Shown here piece after piece: positions 15,622 through 22,348 of a stretch of 33,081 nt of DNA. Below the pieces are notes generated by a model. It did no database searches. It was given only the letters and a program-made list of their open reading frames with translations, and had not been told where the DNA came from. The stretch covers positions 1-33,081 of the forward strand of contig JAUNLD010000034.1 of NCBI GenBank assembly GCA_030532425.1. The letters are read 5' to 3'. Within the stretch, counting starts at the first letter, position 1. Each line of letters starts with the position of its first letter. The position numbers and the translations under genes are program-made. This stretch comes from Lautropia sp. Its GTDB lineage: Bacteria; Pseudomonadota; Gammaproteobacteria; Burkholderiales; Burkholderiaceae_E.

Positions 15622-16848
15622 TCATGCGCCGGCTGCCAGCTGGCAGCAGTGCTGGACGGTTTTCATCAGCCTCCTGATCGTGGCCTTTCGGATCGGAAGA
15701 TCCTGGGCCAGTGCCATCAGGCTGTCAGCCTGGGTCAGCATCCGATCGATGATGGCTTCGGCACGCTGGCGGGGTATCGAGCTTTCTGCCGCCAGTTGCA
15801 GCAGGTGGTCGCGTGTCACCTGGCTAGCCTCTCCACAGACATCCATGTGGTGCTGTCCTCTGGGCCCCTCGCTGAACGTCAGGTCGAAGGCAGGGGCCAG
15901 GTGCCAGTGTCCGTCCGAAGACAACCGCCAGGCGACATTCTTGGGGTGGTCGTCACGATTGTGAAACAGTACGTTGAAGACGGTGCGTTCGTAGGCGCGC
16001 TCTACTTCGTGTTCTGAACGGCACAAGGCGCGTGTTGCACGCAGGAAACTGGTGTAGTCCGCGCTGCCGGGCAGACGGAAGTCGATGTGCAGCAGACCCG
16101 CCAGGCTGTGGATGGGCACCCGCAGGCCGTCTTCGCGGTCGAAGCGCGCCGTGCCAAAGGCTGACAGGCGGGGGGACAGGTCAAACACCTGGCTGTCGGG
16201 AACCTCCAGTCCGCACCGGCGTGCCAGCAGCATGTAGAGCTGTTCCAGAGCGCAGACTTCCTTGTGTTCGCCCTGGGCCGGAAACTTCACCAGCCACGGT
16301 TGTGCGGAGGCTTCGGGGACGGTGCTGATACGCCTGCTGTCCGGGTTGTACCAGACCAGCGCCTTGGGACGGGCACCCTGGGGTGAGCCGCCCAGGGTGC
16401 CCAGTTCGCGCAGGGCTGCGTCGGCCTCTCCACGCAGGGTGCGTGCACTTTCTTCGGCCAGGGCCAGCAGACTCCAGTCCGGGATGGGGGTATCGGCCGC
16501 CGTATCGGGCACGAATCGCAAGGCCCCCATGCCTCGATCGCCGATAAAGGCCAGTCGATCCAGCGGACCCGGGTGGCGCACACCTTGTTGACGGAAGAGG
16601 CGGTCCATCAGCAGCAGGCCCCAGCCGTCGGGCAGGCTGTCGGCCACCAGACCGGGCAGGTGATGCTGGTGGGCCGGAAAACCGCCCATGACGCCTGCGC
16701 CCAGCTTCAGCCGCAAGGGCGATAGCATCATGCCCCGGGCCAGAGCCTGTGCTGACCATGAAAAGAGGATGTCATGGCCATCGTCGAGCAACTCTCCCAG
16801 CAGCCAGTCCTCGCCCCAGCCACAGTAATGGACGAATATCTTCTTCAC
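15622..16848 (-). CDS. hipA: HipA-family serine/threonine kinase toxin
   Basis: A 408-residue full-length HipA. HipA kinases phosphorylate targets such as glutamyl-tRNA synthetase, causing growth arrest and persistence. Visible landmarks: the N-terminal subdomain with LPGLVADSLPDGWG; the flexible P-loop LGGSPQGARPK (152-162), where S155 is the likely autophosphorylation serine; K188 in WLVKFP, the likely ATP-binding lysine; the catalytic loop FHNRDDHPKN (295-304); and the metal-binding aspartate D322 in APAFDLTF. All look intact. Its ATG overlaps the end of hipB (ATGA at 16845-16848). The last ~90 bp are duplicated in decayed form at 14374-14460. Confidence 0.95.
   Translation of the reverse strand: MKKIFVHYCGWGEDWLLGELLDDGHDILFSWSAQALARGMMLSPLRLKLGAGVMGGFPAHQHHLPGLVADSLPDGWGLLLMDRLFRQQGVRHPGPLDRLAFIGDRGMGALRFVPDTAADTPIPDWSLLALAEESARTLRGEADAALRELGTLGGSPQGARPKALVWYNPDSRRISTVPEASAQPWLVKFPAQGEHKEVCALEQLYMLLARRCGLEVPDSQVFDLSPRLSAFGTARFDREDGLRVPIHSLAGLLHIDFRLPGSADYTSFLRATRALCRSEHEVERAYERTVFNVLFHNRDDHPKNVAWRLSSDGHWHLAPAFDLTFSEGPRGQHHMDVCGEASQVTRDHLLQLAAESSIPRQRAEAIIDRMLTQADSLMALAQDLPIRKATIRRLMKTVQHCCQLAAGA
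15634..15720. repeat. hipA 3'-end repeat, intact copy
   Basis: These 87 bp, inside the intact hipA, match 14374-14460 with one indel and a few substitutions. Weaker similarity continues past the hipA stop to about 15595 (versus about 14323). The block order (ABC end, then hipA end) occurs twice in this window. Confidence 0.8.
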
Positions 16849-17171
16849 GGGAGGCTCCTGCGTCGGGCGCTGCGGCGTGGTGCGCGCTGGCGCTCGCGTG
16901 CGCTCAGGATGCGTTCGGCTTCGGCCAGGGTTCGTCGCCGAGGCAGGAACAGCGGATCCAGCTGATCGGTGAGGCCGAGAGCCACGGCCACGCGCACGAC
17001 GGTTTCGAGGGAGGACTGGCCGTTGCGCTCCAGCTTGCGCACGGCACCCAGCGACAACCCGGCCATGATGGCCAGCTCCTGCTGGCTGAGTGCCTGCAGC
17101 AGCCGCTGCGTGCGCAGGCGTTCGCCCAGCGTTTGCAGGATCTCGGCATGAGAGGCCAGGATAAAGTCCAT
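16845..17171 (-). CDS. hipB: HipB-family antitoxin, HTH XRE type
   Basis: A 108-residue protein with an XRE/Cro-type helix-turn-helix at about residues 28-52 (LSQQELAIMAGLSLGAVRKL, then ERNGQ), and a basic C-terminal tail rich in Arg (RQRAPRRSARRRSL). HipB proteins bind HipA and repress the hipBA promoter. It precedes hipA with a 4-bp overlap, the standard HipBA order. TTTAWNCCGG-like repeats upstream are a plausible binding site. It is longer than E. coli HipB (88 residues) because of the basic tail. Confidence 0.92.
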   Translation of the reverse strand: MDFILASHAEILQTLGERLRTQRLLQALSQQELAIMAGLSLGAVRKLERNGQSSLETVVRVAVALGLTDQLDPLFLPRRRTLAEAERILSARERQRAPRRSARRRSLP

Positions 17172-17181
17172 TTTGATGATG

Positions 17182-17232
17182 TTTAAGCCGGAAATTTGAC
17201 TTTAACCGACATTTTAGTGGTGTTTATCCCGG
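17182..17232 (-). promoter_or_regulatory. Repeated motif upstream of hipBA, candidate HipB operator
   Basis: Three similar blocks lie just upstream of hipB: TTTAAGCCGG (17182-17191), TTTAACCGA (17201-17209) and TTTATCCCGG (17223-17232), spaced 19 and 22 bp, about two helical turns. On the minus strand a TAAAAT hexamer (17216-17211) with AGGACA 17 bp upstream is a possible promoter between them. This arrangement suits an autorepressor, but it is pattern recognition only. Confidence 0.45.
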
Positions 17233-17245
17233 CTGTCCTGGTCAG

Positions 17246-17482
17246 TCACTGCTCACGCTGTTCCATTTGGGGCTTCCTGTCCAGACGCGCCAGAATCGAC
17301 AGCGCCAAGTTGGGATCGCCCTGGGCGGCCATGGCGCGGAACCGACTCTCGGCATCGAAGGCGGCAATCGCCTGCACGTTCAGTTCTTCCTCCAGTTTGT
17401 TCACGCTCAGGCCTCGGCTCTTCGCCAACAGCTTCAGGCGTTGCGCAGTGTCATCCGGCAGGCGGATCGTCAGGGTGCTCAT
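17246..17482 (-). CDS. Orphan ribbon-helix-helix antitoxin-like protein
   Basis: A 78-residue protein starting MSTLTIRLPDDTAQRLKLLA with KSRGLSVNKLEEEL, a clear ribbon-helix-helix fold of the CopG/HicB-antitoxin type. The rest (FRAMAAQGDPNLALSILARL, then DRK) resembles antitoxins usually paired with a PIN-family toxin. No toxin follows: the next gene downstream is hipB, 75 bp away. The ATG lies five bases after the stop of the FUSC-family gene, so it appears to be translated with that gene. Either the partner toxin was lost, or the protein now works as a stand-alone regulator. Confidence 0.8.
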   Translation of the reverse strand: MSTLTIRLPDDTAQRLKLLAKSRGLSVNKLEEELNVQAIAAFDAESRFRAMAAQGDPNLALSILARLDRKPQMEQREQ

Positions 17483-17487
17483 GGTGT

Positions 17488-19731
17488 TCAGGCACGCTGG
17501 CGTTGTGGGCCGCTTGCCTCGGCACTTTCCAGGGCATCTTCCATCAGCATCAGCACGCGGGCGGCGTCGCTGCGGATCTGGATGGCGATGCCGGTGGAGG
17601 CATCGAGCCGGCGCATCAGCCAGGGGTTGATCTGGGTTTCGAAGGGATCGGGGAGGATGGCGCGCTCGCCGAGTGAGCCGGCCGGGGTGGCGTCGCCGAT
17701 GACGTTGGCCAGAGGGACACCGGCCAGTTTGCGCTCGATGCGGTCGACGGCAAAGGCCAGGGCTTCGCTGGCTTCGGGGATGTTGAGGCGGTCGCGCCGC
17801 AGCACCAGCAGGGATTTGACGGCGCTCAGCTGCGCCAGCAGCTGATAGCAGTGTACCTGCATGTGTTGCAGGGCTTCGACCGGCGGGCGCACGGCGCGTG
17901 GCTCGGAGAGCGAGCGCTGGGTGGCCTGCACCAGGGCCGACAGGCTGTCGAAGGCTTCACGGCGGGCGAGGCGCCATTCCAGTTCGGGGGTGGATTCGAC
18001 GGAACCCAGCTGCGCAGGATCAAGAGCCAGGCGGGCGTGGCGCAGCTGGGCATCGAGGGTGCGGCGGACCACGGCCGGGATCTGGCCACGCTCCCACGAG
18101 GGCAGGATGTAGCAGAAGGCCCAGGCGACGGCCGCGCCGATGATGGTGTCGGCCAGGCGCTCGAACAGGGTGAAGGCGGCGGTGTATTCGCCATAGCCGA
18201 CCAGGTGGGCCTGGATCAGGCCCAGCACGGTGCCGGCTACCGAGGTGATGAGGTAGCGGCGCTGGGCAAAGCTGTGGGCGATGCTCTGGGACAGCATCAT
18301 CACCACCACGTAGACGATCAGGCTGGGGTGCAGGGCCATCAGGCCCATCGCCAGGGCGCAGCCGAACAGTGTGCCGGCCACGCGCTGGTTGCGGCGCTCC
18401 AGTGTCTGCGACAGGCTGCCGCGCAGCACCTGTGCGACCGTCAGCAGGATCCAGTAGGGGTGGCTGCCCCCCCAGGGCAGGTTGACCGAGATGGCATAGC
18501 CGACGGCGATGGCCAGGGCGGCGCGGATGGCGTGACGCAGCTGCGGGGTCTTCCAGCTCCAGACCGACAGGATCGGCCCCCAGGACCAGGCGGTGGGGCT
18601 GACGAACATCTGCCATTTGGCGCGGACCACGGCCAGATTGGGGGTCTGTTCACCGCGGGCGGTACCTGAGAGGCGCAGGATTTCGTCGTTGATGTGGCCG
18701 ATGCGGTGGGCAATGCCGCGCACCAGCATGGCAGGGGTGGGGCCAAGCACCATGCCACCGGCTTCGGCATCGCTGATCGAGCGGATGGTGGCGATGCGGT
18801 TGCGGCGATCGATGGCCGGGCGGGGGCGGTAGCCCAGTACCAGTGCATCGGCGATGGCCGTGACTTCATCGGCCAGCTCGTCCAGTATCCGCCGCATCTG
18901 CGCCAGCGCATGACGATGGCGGGGATGGGTGCGCAGGGTCTCCAGATCCAGCTCGCTGGCCAGCAGGTTGTCGCGGATGTCGAAGACGATCACCAGCATG
19001 CCGGCCAGCCGCTGCCGGTAGGGGGTACGGGGCGATTCGAGGACCACGTCGCGGGCGGCCTGCATCTGTTCGGCCAGGGCGGCCTGTGCGCGCAGCAGTT
19101 CACCCAGGAGCGCGTCGTCGGCCTGACGGTCCTCGGTCCTGCGGTGCTGGAACTGCCGGGCCTCGGTGCGGATCAGGCTGGCGAGCGAGGCCAGCGTCTC
19201 GGCCACCATCAGGGCGCGGTAGCGGGCATTGAGGGCCAGGTTGGCGAGGGTGGCCCACAGCACGTACAGGCCCGCGCCGGTGGCAAAGTAGGTGGTGGCG
19301 CGCAGCGAGGGGGAGAGGCCGGGTTCGCCATGCGTGGCCATCGAGAAGATGGCGGTCAGCATCAGTCCCATCGCCACCTGCACGCCGCGCTTGCCCCAGG
19401 CCATGGCCAGAAAGGCCAGGAAGGCCAGCACCGTCAGGAAGATCCCCAGCTCCAGTGGATGGCCATTGAGCATCTGCACGGCGTAGAACACCGGGATGCC
19501 GAAGAGGAAGGCCGGCAGCAGGCTGCGCAGCTTGCCGCGGCGCGGACCGACGACATCGCTTGGGGTGGCGGCGATGACGCCGACCGTGGCCACCGAGGCC
19601 GCATAGGCGCCCAGCCAGTGGTCGACCAGCAGCGAGATGCAGAACAGGCCCAGGCCGGCGGTGATTCCGTTGGTGACGTAATGGCTGAGCAGGATGCGCA
19701 GGACGTCGCGCAGGCGGGAGGCGGGTTTCAT
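17488..19731 (-). CDS. FUSC-family inner-membrane protein (YccS/YhfK-like)
   Basis: A 747-residue membrane protein with two hydrophobic blocks (residues ~15-160 and ~390-530, each with several membrane helices), separated by a long helical cytosolic stretch and followed by a helical C-terminal domain. The second block contains the FUSC-type pattern RAALAIAVGYAISVNLPWGG, then HPYWILLTVAQVLR, and ERRNQRVAGTLFGCALA. This is the architecture of YccS/YhfK and aromatic acid or fusaric acid exporters. The substrate is unknown. The upstream gene on the same strand is a thioredoxin-like protein, 106 bp away with a hairpin in between; downstream is the coupled RHH gene. Confidence 0.88.
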   Translation of the reverse strand: MKPASRLRDVLRILLSHYVTNGITAGLGLFCISLLVDHWLGAYAASVATVGVIAATPSDVVGPRRGKLRSLLPAFLFGIPVFYAVQMLNGHPLELGIFLTVLAFLAFLAMAWGKRGVQVAMGLMLTAIFSMATHGEPGLSPSLRATTYFATGAGLYVLWATLANLALNARYRALMVAETLASLASLIRTEARQFQHRRTEDRQADDALLGELLRAQAALAEQMQAARDVVLESPRTPYRQRLAGMLVIVFDIRDNLLASELDLETLRTHPRHRHALAQMRRILDELADEVTAIADALVLGYRPRPAIDRRNRIATIRSISDAEAGGMVLGPTPAMLVRGIAHRIGHINDEILRLSGTARGEQTPNLAVVRAKWQMFVSPTAWSWGPILSVWSWKTPQLRHAIRAALAIAVGYAISVNLPWGGSHPYWILLTVAQVLRGSLSQTLERRNQRVAGTLFGCALAMGLMALHPSLIVYVVVMMLSQSIAHSFAQRRYLITSVAGTVLGLIQAHLVGYGEYTAAFTLFERLADTIIGAAVAWAFCYILPSWERGQIPAVVRRTLDAQLRHARLALDPAQLGSVESTPELEWRLARREAFDSLSALVQATQRSLSEPRAVRPPVEALQHMQVHCYQLLAQLSAVKSLLVLRRDRLNIPEASEALAFAVDRIERKLAGVPLANVIGDATPAGSLGERAILPDPFETQINPWLMRRLDASTGIAIQIRSDAARVLMLMEDALESAEASGPQRQRA

Positions 19732-19774
19732 CGGGGGCAGCAGGGCTGGCCCGCCCGGCCGGGGTCCGGAGGGA

Positions 19775-19842
19775 GCTGAACGGGTGTTCGTGGAGGTGGC
19801 CCCGCTGATTGGGGCAAGGCCCTTCCACGGGAGGTGTTCAGC
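19775..19842 (-). terminator. Long imperfect inverted repeat between the thioredoxin-like gene and the FUSC gene
   Basis: Nested arms: GCTGAAC (19775) with GTTCAGC (19836), CGTGGA (19789) with TCCACG (19824), and GCCCC (19799) with GGGGC (19811). The structure spans the stop codon of the thioredoxin-like gene. It could end that transcript before the FUSC gene, but no T-run follows. Confidence 0.4.
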
Positions 19843-20176
19843 CTCCCCGGAGGTGATCGGTCAGGCGGGTGATGGGAGCGAGATCGGCCACGCCGGTGGG
19901 GCGCACCACGGTGGCCTGTACCTGGCCATCGTGCAGCAGCACCAGGGTGGGCCAGAGCCTGACGCGGAACGAGCGCCCGAGCGGCCGGCCGCGGCCATCC
20001 TCGATGCGCAGGTGCCTGAGACCCGGGCGGAGGCCGATGGCCTGGGCGATGGCGGGCTGGGCGGCCACGCAGTGCGGGCAGCCGTTGGCGCCAAATTCCA
20101 GCAGCAACCAGCCACGGGCGGCGTCGACATCGGCGCGGCCGAGGGTCTCGGGCAGATAGGGGTGTGTTCCGGTCAT
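19838..20176 (-). CDS. Thioredoxin-like protein with CPHC active site
   Basis: A 112-residue thioredoxin-fold protein. The redox site reads GANGCPHC (C33, C36) after a hydrophobic strand LLLEFGA, and the cis-proline loop is present in RLWPTLVLLHDG. CPHC is the DsbA-like dipeptide, more oxidising than the CGPC of thioredoxin, but there is no signal peptide, so it should act in the cytoplasm. It starts at ATG 20176, 51 bp from the divergent YpfH-like gene. A role in thiol reduction or repair is likely; the partner is unknown. Confidence 0.88.
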   Translation of the reverse strand: MTGTHPYLPETLGRADVDAARGWLLLEFGANGCPHCVAAQPAIAQAIGLRPGLRHLRIEDGRGRPLGRSFRVRLWPTLVLLHDGQVQATVVRPTGVADLAPITRLTDHLRGG

Positions 20177-20227
20177 GGCGTTATTGTGGCAGGATGTCTG
20201 GTTTTGGTGCGACGGGATTCATCGAAT

Positions 20228-20959
20228 ATGGCTATTGCGCAAATCTTTCGTCCGGCACCGCCCGAAGGGGCGCGGCAGCTGTTTTTGCTGCTGGGTGATG
20301 CCGGTGCACCCTGGCAGCAGCTTTCGCCGCTGGGTGATGCCCTGGCCCAGGCCTTTCCGCACGCGGCCATCGTCATCCTGCAGGGGCCGCATGCGCTGGC
20401 CGAGGGGGGCTGCTGGCTGGTGACGGATGACGAGACCGAGCCGCAGGCGCTGGCACTGGCGACGCTGACGCAGGCCGGGCTGGACGCTGCCGTCGAGCGG
20501 GCGCTGCCGGGCTGCATCGGCAGCATCCGCGCCTGGCAGGCCCAGATGAAGGTCCTGCCCGAGGCGACGGCGCTGATCGGGGTGGGCGAGGGTGCGGCGC
20601 TGGCGCTGGCGGCTGCGCTGGCGGGTGCGGGTGACGGGCATCCGGTGTGCGGGCGTGTCAGTACGCTGGGGGGGCGCTTTGCCAGCCTGCCGGATGAGGT
20701 GGCGCCCACGTTGCTGGTGCACTTGCTGCATGGCAAGGCCGACGAGCGGGTGCATTTTGGCGAAACGGTGCGCACGGCCGAGGCACTGGTGAAGCAGGGA
20801 GGTGACGTGGTGGCCGACATCGTGCCGCACGAGGGCAGCCAGCTGGGCGAGGAACTGATCGGCTGGCTGCTGGACCGTTTGCAGAAGCGCGTGCCGCAGC
20901 ACGTGTGGAAGGCGGCGATGAAGGTGGTGGACGACGACGAGGCCAACCGTTGCGGCTGA
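20228..20959 (+). CDS. YpfH-like alpha/beta hydrolase that seems to lack its catalytic residues
   Basis: From ATG 20228, 243 residues that follow E. coli YpfH (esterase of the carboxylesterase/phospholipase family) in length and order: RQLFLLLGD, ATALIGVGEG, GGRFASLPDE, LLVHLLHGKADERV, GGDVVADIV, and a C-terminal RVPQHVWKAAMKVVDDDE. Three functional sites differ from the YpfH I recall. The nucleophile elbow GFSQG is GVGEG, with G120 in place of the serine (codon GGC, one base from AGC). The catalytic histidine position (GHAID) reads GSQLG, with the nearest histidine, H201, three residues off. The oxyanion-side HG is LG. Only the aspartate (D172) is kept. It may be a pseudoenzyme with a binding role. 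A frame open further upstream is not used. Confidence 0.85.
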   Translation: MAIAQIFRPAPPEGARQLFLLLGDAGAPWQQLSPLGDALAQAFPHAAIVILQGPHALAEGGCWLVTDDETEPQALALATLTQAGLDAAVERALPGCIGSIRAWQAQMKVLPEATALIGVGEGAALALAAALAGAGDGHPVCGRVSTLGGRFASLPDEVAPTLLVHLLHGKADERVHFGETVRTAEALVKQGGDVVADIVPHEGSQLGEELIGWLLDRLQKRVPQHVWKAAMKVVDDDEANRCG

Positions 20960-21066
20960 GTGCGGTCGGCGATCGGGCCATGCTGCCCTGAGGGGGCGTG
21001 CCGGCTTGAATGGCCTCCGGGTTTTGGCTATGCTCGGCCTTCCTGCCCGGAACCGAGTCCCGAACG

Positions 21067-21339
21067 ATGTCGCTGCTTCAAGATACGCCCGTCACGCCGG
21101 CACGGCCCGATCTGGCCAAATACGTGCTGCCGGGGCTGGTGCTGCTGAACCTGCTGCTGCTGGCTTCGCTGGCCGGCTGGATGCCGGTGGTGTTTGGCGA
21201 TCAGCCCGACCCGGCCCGGATGGCACGGCAGATCGATGCCGACCGGGTGAAGGTGGTGCCGGCCAGCGCGGCCGACACCGGGGACACCGACAAGCCGGGC
21301 CAGTCTGGCCAGGCCGGGCGGCAAGGTGGCCGCTCCTGA
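21067..21339 (+). CDS. Small single-pass membrane protein, unknown function
   Basis: A 90-residue protein from ATG 21067: a short cytosolic start, one hydrophobic helix (about 20-44, KYVLPGLVLLNLLLLASLAG and on to WMPVV), then a hydrophilic, probably periplasmic tail ending in a Gly/Gln/Ser-rich stretch (DKPGQSGQAGRQGGRS). I do not recognise a family. It lies 107 bp after the YpfH-like gene on the same strand. An alternative start at 21010 would add only low-quality sequence. The clear membrane helix and polar tail make coding likely. Confidence 0.65.
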   Translation: MSLLQDTPVTPARPDLAKYVLPGLVLLNLLLLASLAGWMPVVFGDQPDPARMARQIDADRVKVVPASAADTGDTDKPGQSGQAGRQGGRS

Positions 21340-21391
21340 GGCGCCGGACCGGACGGGGCTGCCGGTGATGGCCTGAGGTTCAGGTCTCCAT

Positions 21392-22153
21392 TCAGGCCCC
21401 CAGCCTGATGCGTTCGTGCCAGCGGCCGATGGTGACTGCGTCCACCACCTCGAAACCCTCGCGTCCCGGCTGGGCCAGATCGCGCATCGCGGTGGCCACC
21501 AGCTCCACCGGCGTCGGCCGGAAGCGCTCCAGCGGCCCGATCAGCAGCGGCCGCAGCAGGCGTCCGGCCCGCAGGGCCATCTCCTCGGCCTTGCGCGCTT
21601 CCTGGCGTTCGCCATCCAGCACCGAGGGCCGCATCGCCACCAGATGGGGCAGCCCCAGATCGCGCAGGGCGTCTTCGGTCTCGCCCTTGGTGCGCAGATA
21701 GAAGTTGTTGGTGTCGACCCGGGCGCCGGCACTGCTGACGAAGATGAAGTGCTGGCAGCGGGCGCGTTGCGCCAGCCGCCCCAGCGTCAGGACCAGATCA
21801 TGATCGACGGCCCGGAAGGCGGCCTGGCTGCCGGCCTTGGCCATCGTCGTGCCCAGGGCGCAGAAGATGGTGTCGATCTGGAAGTCCGGGGTCCAGTCAT
21901 CCAGCCGTGAAAAGTCGATCTCGGCCACCTGCAGGCGCGGGTGCTGCAGGGAGAGCGGCCGGCGGCTGAGCACGATCACCCGCTCGAAGCGCGGGTCTTG
22001 CGGCAGCTGGCTGCACAGGGTGCTGCCGATCAGGCCGGTGGCGCCGGCCAGCAGGGCGATGCGGCCGGGGGTCGGTGTGGTGTCGTCGGTGGTGTGGGCG
22101 GCCAGGGGGGCTGCGGCAGGGGCGGGCGTATCCGGGAAGGCTGCGGGCGCCAT
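21392..22153 (-). CDS. NAD(P)-binding Rossmann-fold oxidoreductase (HTATIP2-like)
   Basis: A 253-residue protein. After a low-complexity Pro/Ala-rich start, residues 30-50 give the dinucleotide-binding motif LLAGATGLIGSTL. Then come VIVLSRRPL, DTIFCALGTTMAKAGS, FIFVSSAGA, a YLRTKGETEDAL segment holding the Tyr-x-x-x-Lys-like YLRTK, and LRPSVL-like MRPSVLDGERQE. This matches atypical short-chain dehydrogenases of the HTATIP2/NAD(P)H-binding group. The substrate is unknown. The true start may be an internal codon nearer residue 28. It converges with the small membrane protein gene and is downstream of phaM on the same strand, 195 bp away. Confidence 0.85.
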   Translation of the reverse strand: MAPAAFPDTPAPAAAPLAAHTTDDTTPTPGRIALLAGATGLIGSTLCSQLPQDPRFERVIVLSRRPLSLQHPRLQVAEIDFSRLDDWTPDFQIDTIFCALGTTMAKAGSQAAFRAVDHDLVLTLGRLAQRARCQHFIFVSSAGARVDTNNFYLRTKGETEDALRDLGLPHLVAMRPSVLDGERQEARKAEEMALRAGRLLRPLLIGPLERFRPTPVELVATAMRDLAQPGREGFEVVDAVTIGRWHERIRLGA

Positions 22154-22205
22154 GAGCGATGGGTATGCAGAGAGGGTGGAGGTTGGGGTGATTATGCCTT
22201 GACAT

Positions 22206-22229
22206 CCCGGCGCCCTGCCGGACGCCGGG
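22206..22229 (-). terminator. Hairpin downstream of phaM
   Basis: CCCGGCG (22206-22212) pairs with CGCCGGG (22223-22229), a 7-bp GC stem in the gap between the phaM stop and the oxidoreductase start. No T-run; a possible terminator for phaM. Confidence 0.35.
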
Positions 22230-22348
22230 GGCAGGCTGGGGCCATGGATGCAGCTGCCGGTGGTGCCTGGCCCTGGCCCCGCGGTGCCGAACAGCCCGGG
22301 CGCGCCCGTTGCGGTTGCGGGCCGGCCCGATGGCCTGCCCTTGGGGCC

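Noticed and set aside
12212-17482. A transposon or integrative element as the vehicle of the TA cluster
   Set aside because: No transposase, integrase, tRNA gene or terminal inverted repeats are visible; only the duplicated gene ends mark the borders.
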